This document shows positions 1 to 5,959 of a DNA stretch of 6,187 nucleotides, in pieces. Each line of letters begins with the position of its first letter. Position 1 is the first letter of the stretch. A program made the translations under genes and the position numbers. The stretch comes from an uncultured Thermomicrobia bacterium (GTDB taxonomy: Bacteria > Chloroflexota > Chloroflexia > Thermomicrobiales > JALYUS01): assembly GCA_937968015.1 (NCBI GenBank), contig CALBSO010000075.1, forward strand, positions 1 to 6,187, read 5' to 3'. Under the pieces are notes generated by a model. It was not told where the DNA came from. It did no database searches and saw only the letters and a program-made list of their open reading frames with translations.

Positions 1-1
1 C

Positions 2-178
2 GCACATATCGGCCCACTACCGGGCGCGTACTGGGCATCGCTCGTCTTCATCCTCTTCGGTGCCGGGCTCATCATGTGGAATCGCCGCCTGCCACCGCCG
101 AACTACAACCTGCCCACACCACCCAGCGACATCGAGAGGCCGGGCGCGGCCGTTTCGATCTCGACGAAGTCGGTCTAA
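2..178 (+). CDS. C-terminal end of an unidentified membrane protein (5' end outside window)
   Basis: An open frame enters from the left edge and ends at a TAA at 176-178, giving the last 58 residues of a protein. The segment has one clear hydrophobic stretch (YWASLVFILFGAGLIMW), followed by a short basic NRR and a Pro-rich polar tail (LPPPNYNLPTPPSD). This looks like a final transmembrane helix with a cytoplasmic tail, by the positive-inside rule. It lies 123 bases upstream of a SCO1-like gene on the same strand. A respiratory oxidase subunit or an oxidase assembly protein is therefore a reasonable guess from context, but nothing in these residues identifies a family. That it is coding is inferred from the amino acid composition, the membrane helix and the absence of a better frame here. 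Confidence 0.6.
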   Translation, partial: AHIGPLPGAYWASLVFILFGAGLIMWNRRLPPPNYNLPTPPSDIERPGAAVSISTKSV

Positions 179-290
179 GTAAGAGTTGGTAAATTCGCGC
201 AGACGGACAAGCATAACCCTGGACATTTCCCCTTATCCACCGTGGTTTCAGGGTCGCGCGAACTTTGCAGCATCTACTTAGCGCGGATAG

Positions 291-296
291 AGGAGG
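291..296 (+). promoter_or_regulatory. Shine-Dalgarno site of the SCO1-like gene
   Basis: A perfect AGGAGG sits five bases before the GTG at 302. It decides the start: the same frame is open back to a GTG at 242, but that codon has no comparable site and would add 20 residues with no membrane or family character. Confidence 0.8.
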
Positions 297-301
297 AGAC
301 C

Positions 302-1033
302 GTGACCCCGGAAGAACGACACGGAAAGAACATCAGCGGAGTGGACGACGAGCACGCGCATGATGCGGACACGGCGACGATTCCCTCCCGGCGCCGCTTC
401 AGTGAAAACCTCGCGCGCAGGCTGCACATGCGACGCTGGCAACTCTCCATCGCGTTGGCGACGATGGCGCTCATTATCGTGATCGTCCCCGCAGTGACAT
501 TGGCCGCCCGCAGGAATACCGCGCACTTCGAGGGGCAGGTGCTCAGTCCCGCACCCGTACAGGACTTCGCGCTAACCGACCAGCATGGCGCTCCCTGGCG
601 ACTGAGCGATCAGCGCGGCAAGGCGATGCTCATCTACTTCGGGTATACGCACTGCCCCGACGTCTGCCCGGCGACCTTGAGCCTCTTCCATGACGTCGAC
701 AAACAACTCGGCGGCGACGCCAACCGGGTGCGCTTCGTGTTCATCACGATCGACCCGGATCGTGACACACCGCCGCAGTTGGACACTTATCTGGCCGCCT
801 TCGATCCCATGTTCGTCGGCCTGACCGGCACGTCCGAGCAGATGGACCCCGTCTACCAGAGCTTCGGTGTTTATCGGAAGCAAGGCACGCCAACCAACGA
901 CGGCGCCCTTCTGTTTAGCCACTCATCGCAGGTCTTCGGCATTGACCCGCATGGCAATCTCCGCGTTGTTCACGATTTCGGCGACACTACCGAGGCGTAC
1001 ACACATGACGTGCGGCTGCTCCTGAAGGACTGA
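302..1033 (+). CDS. SCO1/SenC/PrrC family protein (copper chaperone / thiol oxidoreductase)
   Basis: The product has 243 residues from the GTG at 302. Residues 1-47 are polar, with an acidic, His-containing patch (DDEHAHDAD). A single membrane segment follows at about 48-68, and then a thioredoxin-fold domain from about 75 to the end, expected to face outside the membrane. The SCO signature CPDVC places the two copper/thiol cysteines at 118 and 122. The third copper ligand of the family, a His, is at 207 in the LLFSHSSQVF segment. DPDRDTP at 151-157 is another family hallmark. Proteins of this family deliver copper to the CuA centre of cytochrome c oxidase or keep its cysteines reduced; the exact role here is inferred. 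All key residues are present and the length is normal. It is the first complete gene of the run, and the next gene starts 11 bases after its stop. Confidence 0.93.
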   Translation: MTPEERHGKNISGVDDEHAHDADTATIPSRRRFSENLARRLHMRRWQLSIALATMALIIVIVPAVTLAARRNTAHFEGQVLSPAPVQDFALTDQHGAPWRLSDQRGKAMLIYFGYTHCPDVCPATLSLFHDVDKQLGGDANRVRFVFITIDPDRDTPPQLDTYLAAFDPMFVGLTGTSEQMDPVYQSFGVYRKQGTPTNDGALLFSHSSQVFGIDPHGNLRVVHDFGDTTEAYTHDVRLLLKD

Positions 1034-1044
1034 GGGCAGTACGA

Positions 1045-1700
1045 ATGGGAGTGAAACACTTGGCGTTGTATCGCATTGACCGGGGACGAACGGCGCACAC
1101 GCGCTCGCGGTATGACCGCATTGCCCCGCTTTATGACCGACTGGAGACGGCTCTTGAACGAAGATACTACGCGCGCTGGCGCTTATCTCTGTTATCACAG
1201 GTTCGCGGTCCGCGCGTGCTGGAGATTGGTGTCGGCACAGGCAAGAATCTGGCATATTACCCTCCTGGCCTCTCGATAACCGCGATCGACTTCTCCGCGC
1301 ACATGCTGGAGCGCGCCCATCAGCGCGCGGGGCAATTACAAATTCCCGTCGACCTGTGCCAGATGGATGCGCAGCAGCTCGACTTTCCGGATCACACCTT
1401 TGACACGATCGTGGCGACGTTTGTGTTCGGCTCCGTGCCGGATCCCATCCTCGGCTTGCGTGAAGCAGCGCGCGTGACGAAATCAGGGGGCGGATACTCC
1501 TCCTCGAGTATGTCCGCCCCGGGGGCATTCTTGGCATGATGACGGACATACTCGATCCGCTCGTATTCTGGGTCTATGGTGCTCATATCAATCGGCGCAC
1601 ACTCGACAAGGCAGACCGCGCTGGGCTTGTGATCGAGCATGTCGAAGCGCGTTGGAACGGGATGGTGCAATGCATCGTGGCGCAGCCCAAGGGAGGTCGG
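1045..1700 (+). CDS. Class I SAM-dependent methyltransferase (UbiE/PmtA-like), first of two; frameshifted
   Basis: The start is the ATG at 1045, with GAGGG at 1032-1036 eight bases upstream. Residues 23-34 (YDRIAPLYDRLE) are the usual helix before the Rossmann fold. Motif I is LEIGVGTG at 59-66, the ribose-binding acidic residue is D82 in ITAID, and MDAQQLDFPDHTFDTI (107-122) matches motifs II-III. The zero frame stops at 1537-1539 after 164 residues, in a Ser-rich stretch unlike the family. In the -1 frame from about 1491 it continues as RILLLEYVRPGG, then MMTDILDPLVFWV and a normal C-terminal domain ending near 1700. This gives a typical total of about 219 residues if one base is restored in the G run at 1486-1490. 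The substrate is unknown; quinone precursors, phosphatidylethanolamine and other small molecules are all possible. It could be a recent pseudogene, a sequencing error or, less likely, a programmed shift. Confidence 0.85.
1486..1490 (+). other. Frameshift site in the first methyltransferase (five-G run)
   Basis: Before this run the family-like reading is in the 1045 frame (EAARVTKSGG). After it, the family-like reading is in the -1 frame (RILLLEYVRP). The sister gene reads MKRVLRPGGTLLLLEHVRSP at the same place, which pins the shift to within a codon or two of 1486-1492. One extra G would restore the frame. A -1 slip on A GGG GGC is conceivable but does not fit the classical X XXY YYZ pattern. 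Confidence 0.8.
1692..1696 (+). promoter_or_regulatory. Shine-Dalgarno site inside the methyltransferase tandem
   Basis: GGAGG lies four bases before a GTG at 1701 and ten bases before an ATG at 1707, both in the frame of the second methyltransferase. Both spacings are slightly off optimum, so the choice between them is open. The site supports internal initiation of the second enzyme even though the upstream frame is open through it. Confidence 0.55.
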
Positions 1701-2390
1701 GTGACAATGTCAGAACATGAGCGGGCGGGAACACTCCAGGAGCAGGGCAAACCATCTCACCGCGAGGAAGGCGAGACGAAGCGGGTCCAGCGGATCTACG
1801 ACCGCAACGCCAGCAGATACGATACCGTAATTCGTATCATGGAAAGGCTCCTGGTAGGGGATGGCCGTGCGTGGGCATGCGGCCAAGCGCACGGGGATGT
1901 CCTCGAGATCGCCATCGGCACGGGCCGCAACCTCCCCTTCTACCCCGAAAATGTCCGGGTGACCGGCATCGACGTTAGTCTTGCCATGCTCGCACGCGCC
2001 CGCGAACGGGCGGCAGCACTTGGGCGCGACGCCGATTTACGCGTCGGGAACGCACAAGCGTTGGAGTTCCCGAATGATCGTTTTGACACCGTCGTCTGCA
2101 CGCTCGGGCTCTGCACGATCCCCGATGATCGTCAGGCAATAGCGGAAATGAAGCGGGTGCTGCGTCCTGGTGGGACGTTGCTCCTCCTTGAGCATGTCCG
2201 TAGCCCCGTCCTGCCCGTGCGGTTGGTCCAGCGACTCCTCGCCCCACTCTTTCTGCGGTGCGAGGGCGACCACTTGCTGCGCGAACCGTTGACGGGCGTT
2301 CGCGCGGAGGGGCTCGCGGTGGAACGGCTCGAACGTTCGAAGTTCGGCATTATGGAGCGGCTGATCGCACGCAAAGCAGAAGGAGCGTAG
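1701..2390 (+). CDS. Class I SAM-dependent methyltransferase (UbiE/PmtA-like), second of two
   Basis: From GTG 1701 this gives 229 residues (227 from ATG 1707). A charged N-terminal leader of about 28 residues precedes the fold. RIYDRNASRYD (31-41) is the pre-fold helix, LEIAIGTG at 68-75 is SAM motif I, D91 is the ribose-binding acid, NAQALEFPNDRFDTVV (117-132) covers the middle motifs, and RVLRPGGTLLLLEHV (152-166) is the usual post-core motif. The C-terminus (GLAVERLERSKFGIMERLIARK) is also typical, so the enzyme looks intact. It is a clear paralogue of the upstream gene along its whole length. The frame is open back to an ATG at 1536, but residues from 1536 to 1700 are the tail of the first methyltransferase, so that start is a product of the frameshift. 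The next gene begins one base after its stop. The substrate cannot be read from the sequence. Confidence 0.88.
   Translation: MTMSEHERAGTLQEQGKPSHREEGETKRVQRIYDRNASRYDTVIRIMERLLVGDGRAWACGQAHGDVLEIAIGTGRNLPFYPENVRVTGIDVSLAMLARARERAAALGRDADLRVGNAQALEFPNDRFDTVVCTLGLCTIPDDRQAIAEMKRVLRPGGTLLLLEHVRSPVLPVRLVQRLLAPLFLRCEGDHLLREPLTGVRAEGLAVERLERSKFGIMERLIARKAEGA
2380..2385 (+). promoter_or_regulatory. Shine-Dalgarno site of the L,D-transpeptidase gene
   Basis: AAGGAG lies inside the last codons of the second methyltransferase, six bases before the ATG at 2392. The site and the one-base gap to the upstream stop suggest translational coupling. Confidence 0.7.
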
Positions 2391-2391
2391 G

Positions 2392-3495
2392 ATGTCTTGG
2401 TTCCGAAGAACGATCCTCCTTGTCACACTAGTGGGCACGCTCGTGTCCCTCGGCGGCATCACCGCCGTCACCGCCGCGGACGTCATCCCGGATGTGGCGC
2501 CCAATTCGAGCACTACCGTTTACTATGCGCAGACCCAGCACGCGGTCGGCGGGGCATTCCTCAAATACTGGACGAACAACGGCGGGCTACCCCGCTTCGG
2601 CTTCCCCGTCACGGAGGAGATGTCCATCAAGGACATCACCGGTAAGCAGATCACCGTGCAGCTCTTCGAGCGCGTGCGGATGGAATACCACCCCGAGAAC
2701 GCCGGGACACAGTACGAGGTGCTGCTCGGCCAACTCGGGCGCGAACTGGCGGGCAATCGCACCGACCAGCCGTTCAAGCCCGTGCCGCAGAGCACGAAGA
2801 CGCAACTGAACGACGACGGCGCGCTGTTCTTCCCGGAGACGCAGCACACCGTCTCCAACAGTTTCCGCCTCTCCTGGCAGGCGAATGGGGGCTTGCCGAT
2901 CTACGGCTACCCATTGTCGCAGGAGTTCACTGAGAAGAATGCGGACGACGGGAACTCCTACACCGTGCAGTATTTCGAGCGGGCGCGTTTCGAGTGGCAC
3001 CCTGAGGTGAATGGTGGCAGCGTACTGATCGGTCTGATGGGCAAGGCGAGCGCCCAGACAATCAAGGCGAACATGGCCCCGCGCGCGCAAGGTAACCTCG
3101 TGGAATGGTCGCCGAACCTCTATGAGAAGTGGATCGAGGTGGATCTCGGGCAGCAGCGGCTCAACGCGCATGTCGGCAACGCGGTGGTCTATACGACGCT
3201 CGTCAGCACGGGCTTGCCGACCCACCCCACGCCGCCGGGCGAGTACCGCATCTACACAAAGCTCGTGAAGGACGACATGACGAACGGCCTAGCTTCCGGC
3301 GACGAGTACTACTACCTACCCGCTGTGCCCTCGGTCATGTACTTCCTCGATGGCGGCTACGCGATCCACGGGACGTACTGGCACAGCAACTTCGGCCATG
3401 TGATGAGCCATGGCTGCGTCAACGTCTCGGTGGATGGGGCCAAGCTCCTCTTCGACTGGGCCCCGCTCGGCACGCGCGTCGTCGTCCACGACTGA
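2392..3495 (+). CDS. Secreted L,D-transpeptidase (YkuD domain) with two N-terminal NGGLPxxGxP repeats
   Basis: The protein has 367 residues. Residues 1-29 form a signal peptide (FRR, hydrophobic core, then AVTA before AD). Two related segments follow, at 44-120 and 146-219, each with TQHxV, WxxNGGLPxxGxP, a VQxFER core, E[YW]HPE and a closing LLG/LIG element. The catalytic domain occupies about 245-367. It carries the YkuD signature: H326 in AIHGTYW, then SHGCVN at 339-344 with His340 and the nucleophile Cys342. YkuD enzymes form 3-3 cross-links in peptidoglycan or attach proteins to it, acting outside the membrane through a Cys acyl-enzyme. The repeats resemble LGFP-like wall-binding modules seen in Chloroflexota and Actinobacteria; a role in wall targeting is inference. 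All catalytic residues are present. It is packed directly behind the second methyltransferase and 34 bases before the flavoprotein gene. Confidence 0.93.
   Translation: MSWFRRTILLVTLVGTLVSLGGITAVTAADVIPDVAPNSSTTVYYAQTQHAVGGAFLKYWTNNGGLPRFGFPVTEEMSIKDITGKQITVQLFERVRMEYHPENAGTQYEVLLGQLGRELAGNRTDQPFKPVPQSTKTQLNDDGALFFPETQHTVSNSFRLSWQANGGLPIYGYPLSQEFTEKNADDGNSYTVQYFERARFEWHPEVNGGSVLIGLMGKASAQTIKANMAPRAQGNLVEWSPNLYEKWIEVDLGQQRLNAHVGNAVVYTTLVSTGLPTHPTPPGEYRIYTKLVKDDMTNGLASGDEYYYLPAVPSVMYFLDGGYAIHGTYWHSNFGHVMSHGCVNVSVDGAKLLFDWAPLGTRVVVHD
2521..3048 (+). repeat. Two-copy protein repeat in the L,D-transpeptidase (2521-2751 and 2827-3048)
   Basis: The two units align almost without gaps: YYAQTQHAV against FFPETQHTV, NGGLPRFGFP against NGGLPIYGYP, VQLFERVRMEYHPE against VQYFERARFEWHPE, and VLLGQLG against VLIGLMG. 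Identity is high in the motif blocks and low in the linkers. This indicates an old domain duplication rather than a recent DNA repeat. Confidence 0.85.
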
Positions 3496-3516
3496 AACGC
3501 CGTTTATTGTAGCGAT

Positions 3517-3520
3517 GGAG
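3517..3520 (+). promoter_or_regulatory. Probable Shine-Dalgarno site of the flavoprotein gene
   Basis: GGAG lies nine bases before the ATG at 3530. An in-frame ATG at 3515 has no such site. The frame is also open further back into the transpeptidase gene, where it is only an overlap shadow. The 3530 start leaves five residues before the conserved first strand, as is normal for the family. Confidence 0.5.
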
Positions 3521-3529
3521 CACGTAGTA

Positions 3530-4447
3530 ATGTCAAGATCGGTACCACGTTATGATGTCATCGTCGTCGGGGCGGGCCCGGCCGGTCTGAATGCGGCGCT
3601 CCTCCTCGGGCGATGCCGCCGTCGCGTCCTGATCTGCGATACGGGACGACCGCGAAATGCCGCCGCACAGGCGCTGCACGGGTTCCTGACCGACGATGGG
3701 ATCGCGCCCGCCGAGCTCCTGCGGCGCGGACGGGAGCAATTGCGTCGCTACGAGACCGTCGAACTGCGCGACATTGCCGTCACCAACGTCACGCGCGCCG
3801 ATGATCGCTTCGAGGTCACGCTCGGCGACCGTACGCGTTTTTCCTCGCGGAGAATGCTGCTCGCCACCGGTGTCGTGGATCTCTTGCCCCCGATCCCTGG
3901 CATCGAGGCGTTCTACGGACGGAGTGTGCATCACTGCCCGTACTGCGACGGTTGGGAAGTGCGCGACCAGCCACTCGCCATCTACGGACGCGGCGCATCC
4001 GGACGCGGGCTGGCACTGGAGTTGACCGCCTGGAGCAAGGACCTCGTCTTATGCACCGACGGCCCATCAGGTCTGACCGAGGAAGATCTGGCGCGTCTCA
4101 CACGCAATGGTATTGCGGTCCGTGAGGAGCGCATCGCGCGTCTGGAAGGAAACGAGGGCATGCTCGAACGGATCGAGTTCGTGGATGGTGCGGCCCTCCC
4201 ACGCCGTGCCCTGTTTTTCAGCACCGGGGAGCGGCAACATTCCGATCTCCCGGCGAAACTCGGCTGCGACTTCACCCATCACGGCGCTGTGCGGACCACG
4301 GAGTACGAGGCGACCAACGTGCCCGGCCTCTATGTCGCCGGCGACGCATCGCGCCGGGTGCAACTCGCCATCGTCGCCGCCGCGGAAGGCGCGCAAGCCG
4401 CATTTGCGATTAATACGGCCTTGCTGAAAGAAGATCTTGCCCCATGA
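3530..4447 (+). CDS. Thioredoxin-reductase-like NAD(P)/FAD-dependent oxidoreductase with CPYC redox pair
   Basis: The protein has 305 residues, the usual length for low-molecular-weight thioredoxin reductase relatives. GAGPAG at 14-19 after a beta strand (YDVIVV) is the FAD ADP-binding fold. LLATGV at 110-115 is the conserved ATG element. HCPYCDGWE at 135-143 holds the redox-active pair Cys136/Cys139, at the place of CATC in TrxB. GLYVAGDAS at 266-274 is the C-terminal FAD-binding motif. The second nucleotide-binding loop reads YGRGASGRG (152-160), which departs from the GGGDSA-type loop of classical TrxB, so the electron donor and partner should not be assumed. It most likely moves electrons from NAD(P)H through FAD to the Cys pair and on to a thioredoxin or small-molecule disulfide. 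It is the last gene of the run, and an insertion sequence begins within 26 bases of its stop. Confidence 0.9.
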   Translation: MSRSVPRYDVIVVGAGPAGLNAALLLGRCRRRVLICDTGRPRNAAAQALHGFLTDDGIAPAELLRRGREQLRRYETVELRDIAVTNVTRADDRFEVTLGDRTRFSSRRMLLATGVVDLLPPIPGIEAFYGRSVHHCPYCDGWEVRDQPLAIYGRGASGRGLALELTAWSKDLVLCTDGPSGLTEEDLARLTRNGIAVREERIARLEGNEGMLERIEFVDGAALPRRALFFSTGERQHSDLPAKLGCDFTHHGAVRTTEYEATNVPGLYVAGDASRRVQLAIVAAAEGAQAAFAINTALLKEDLAP

Positions 4448-4473
4448 TGGAGAGCGCTAAAAAGTCGGGGGCG

Positions 4474-5001
4474 TCAGGCCGCTTCCGCTGTGGTCATGAC
4501 CGGCTCCTCCACGGGCCGGAAGCGCGGATACCAGCGCCGGAAGGTCCCTTCCCAGTCGTCGTTCAGCACCTGCGTCCGCACTTGCAGGAGCAGATGCGCT
4601 CCCGCCGGCGTCCACTGCATCTGCTGTTTCTTCACCAGTCGCTTGCTCACCACTTGGTTGATCGTTGACTCCGTGAACGCGGTGCTGATCCGTTCGCCAT
4701 TGCGATACCGCTCGCCGTAGTTGACGATCGAGCCCGCGTTGTGGGCGATGTACATGACTAACTCCCGCACATACTTACCCATCCGCGCTGCCGCCTCGCG
4801 CTCTGAGCGGGGGTGCTGCGCATCATCGTCATCGCAGCCCCAGCTTTCCAGATCATCTTCGATATCCTCCAACCGCTCCAGCGCCATGGCGCTGTTGCCA
4901 TGCCAGAGGTAATGTTTGGCGCTTTCCAGTCGGCGCGCCAGGCTCCGCTCATCGGCGGCATGTTGGATCGATTGCCGGTGACTTCGCGAGCCCCCGCGCA
5001 C
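4474..5001 (-). CDS. ISKra4-like transposase, C-terminal part (in +1 frame)
   Basis: This open frame continues the transposase after the frameshift. Family-like blocks are LARRLESAKHYLWHGN, VNYGERYRNGERIST and then AFTESTINQVVSKR, where the Glu encoded at 4669-4671 is the expected third residue of the DDE triad. KKQQMQWTPAGAHLLLQ and RRWYPRF complete a normal C-terminus, and the stop is TGA at 4474-4476. The GTG at 4999-5001 is just the first start-like codon; the true junction with the upstream part is about 4970-4995. With one base removed there, 5959 to 4474 would give about 494 residues, a normal family length. Confidence 0.8.
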   Translation of the reverse strand: MRGGSRSHRQSIQHAADERSLARRLESAKHYLWHGNSAMALERLEDIEDDLESWGCDDDDAQHPRSEREAAARMGKYVRELVMYIAHNAGSIVNYGERYRNGERISTAFTESTINQVVSKRLVKKQQMQWTPAGAHLLLQVRTQVLNDDWEGTFRRWYPRFRPVEEPVMTTAEAA

Positions 5002-5959
5002 ACTGCTGCAGGACGGTGATGCGCATCGTCAGATGGAACCAGTCCAGAATGTGTTCCGCCTCCGGGTGGAGATACTCGGGGAGCCTGCGCACGGTATCGC
5101 CGCCATCGGAGAAGAAGGTCACCTGCTGGTTCGCCTGCATCCCCTGGGAGTGCAGCAGTTCGAAGAGCCGGCGCTTCGGTTTCGGATCGACACTCTGCAC
5201 GAGCGCGAAGCATTTGCTCGACGGAGGCGTGTCTTCGGGATCGTCACGGCGAAAGGAGAGGATACTCTTGCCCGCGATCACCTCGAAGAGCGTCGGTGTC
5301 TTCGCGCCGGTCGTGCCGCGCCGGGCACGCACAATGCCGCCGTCCAGCCCGACCGCCAGCGGGCTGTCGGGGATCGGCAAGCGATCCCGCTCGGCTTGGC
5401 TTCCTTCCAGAAACATGACCTGCTCGTCGCCCATCGCCTGCTCTGAGCGCCGTGCTGCCTGCAGCAGATGGTTGCGCACGGTCACCGCGCTGTGCCTCCG
5501 GTCGATCGGCAGCACATCATGGAGAAGGTTCGTGGTGCTGCCATAGGAGACCAGCGCCGCCCATTTCGTCTCCAGATAGCGCAACTCGGGAGTGGTGCGT
5601 TCAGGCAGGATCGTCGCAAGTGGTCGAAAGGTCTTCACGTCGTGCGGCTGGCAAGCGCAGTGCTGCCAGCGCGGATTGGGCACTGGGACCACGCCGAACA
5701 GCGTGCGGAACGGCGCGGTGCCGTGCTCCTTGAGGTGACGCTGCTTCCCACAGTGGGGACAGGGACGCTGCGCGTCGAGATAGCCAGTCACCTGTTCGTC
5801 GACAATGGTTCGCTGCAGCGCATGGAGCACTTGCTTGCTCTCCGCGAGCGTCAGGCCGGTGGTCTCGATCACGGCCTCGGTGCGGATCAACTCGGCGATC
5901 TCCTGCCGGTGCTCGGTGCCATCGTCCGCGACGGCGATCAGGTGGATGCGGAAGTGCAT
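4949..5959 (-). CDS. ISKra4-like transposase, N-terminal and central part (frameshifted)
   Basis: Start ATG at 5957-5959 has AAAGGA six bases upstream, and MHFRIHL matches how full-length family members begin as I recall them. From there the frame gives 336 residues. Residues 67-103 carry a zinc-finger-like set (CPHC at 67-70, then CAC at 101-103). LPERTTPELRYLETKWAA at 118-135 is a family block. The first two catalytic acids appear as D206 in VGLDGG and D285 in FSDGGDT, and EHILDWFHLTMR at 302-313 follows. The match ends around CARGLAKS (320-327), after which the frame runs into a short unrelated tail and stops at 4949-4951. The rest of the enzyme is in the +1 frame. This half alone lacks the third catalytic residue and should not transpose. 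Confidence 0.85.
   Translation of the reverse strand: MHFRIHLIAVADDGTEHRQEIAELIRTEAVIETTGLTLAESKQVLHALQRTIVDEQVTGYLDAQRPCPHCGKQRHLKEHGTAPFRTLFGVVPVPNPRWQHCACQPHDVKTFRPLATILPERTTPELRYLETKWAALVSYGSTTNLLHDVLPIDRRHSAVTVRNHLLQAARRSEQAMGDEQVMFLEGSQAERDRLPIPDSPLAVGLDGGIVRARRGTTGAKTPTLFEVIAGKSILSFRRDDPEDTPPSSKCFALVQSVDPKPKRRLFELLHSQGMQANQQVTFFSDGGDTVRRLPEYLHPEAEHILDWFHLTMRITVLQQCARGLAKSPAIDPTCRR
4970..4995 (-). other. Frameshift zone in the transposase
   Basis: CARGLAKS in the first frame and QSIQHAADERSLARRLES in the +1 frame are both plausible transposase sequence, and they meet here. A run of five G on the coding strand (4991-4995) and a CC at 4977-4978 are possible sites of a one-base gain. A +1 change is needed, not the -1 change typical of programmed IS frameshifting, so mutation or a sequence error is more likely. 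Confidence 0.65.

Noticed and set aside
17..226. Minus-strand ORF opposite the left-edge membrane protein
   Set aside because: Arg-rich composition with no domain; it lies antisense to a frame with a clear membrane helix.
242..301. Upstream GTG start for the SCO1-like protein
   Set aside because: No Shine-Dalgarno site there, while the GTG at 302 has a perfect one five bases upstream.
179..301. Promoter for the gene run
   Set aside because: A promoter is expected here, but TTGGTA, TGGACA and TTGCAG candidates have no acceptable -10 box at the right spacing, so none is called.
923..1549. Long minus-strand ORF across the SCO1/methyltransferase border
   Set aside because: Low-complexity Ser/Arg-rich translation, antisense to two recognised genes; a GC-rich shadow.
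1536..1700. ATG at 1536 as the start of the second methyltransferase
   Set aside because: The 55 residues it adds are the C-terminal part of the first methyltransferase, so the long ORF is created by the frameshift.
2587..3225. Minus-strand ORF of 212 residues opposite the transpeptidase
   Set aside because: No recognisable motif, and the plus strand has a complete gene with catalytic residues.
3492..3510. AAACGCCGTTT after the transpeptidase stop as a terminator
   Set aside because: The arms leave a one-base loop and there is no T tract, so it cannot form a usable hairpin.
3410..3529. N-terminal extension of the flavoprotein into the transpeptidase gene
   Set aside because: The extension is Ser/Arg-rich and overlaps the essential end of the YkuD domain; family proteins begin a few residues before the GAGPAG strand.
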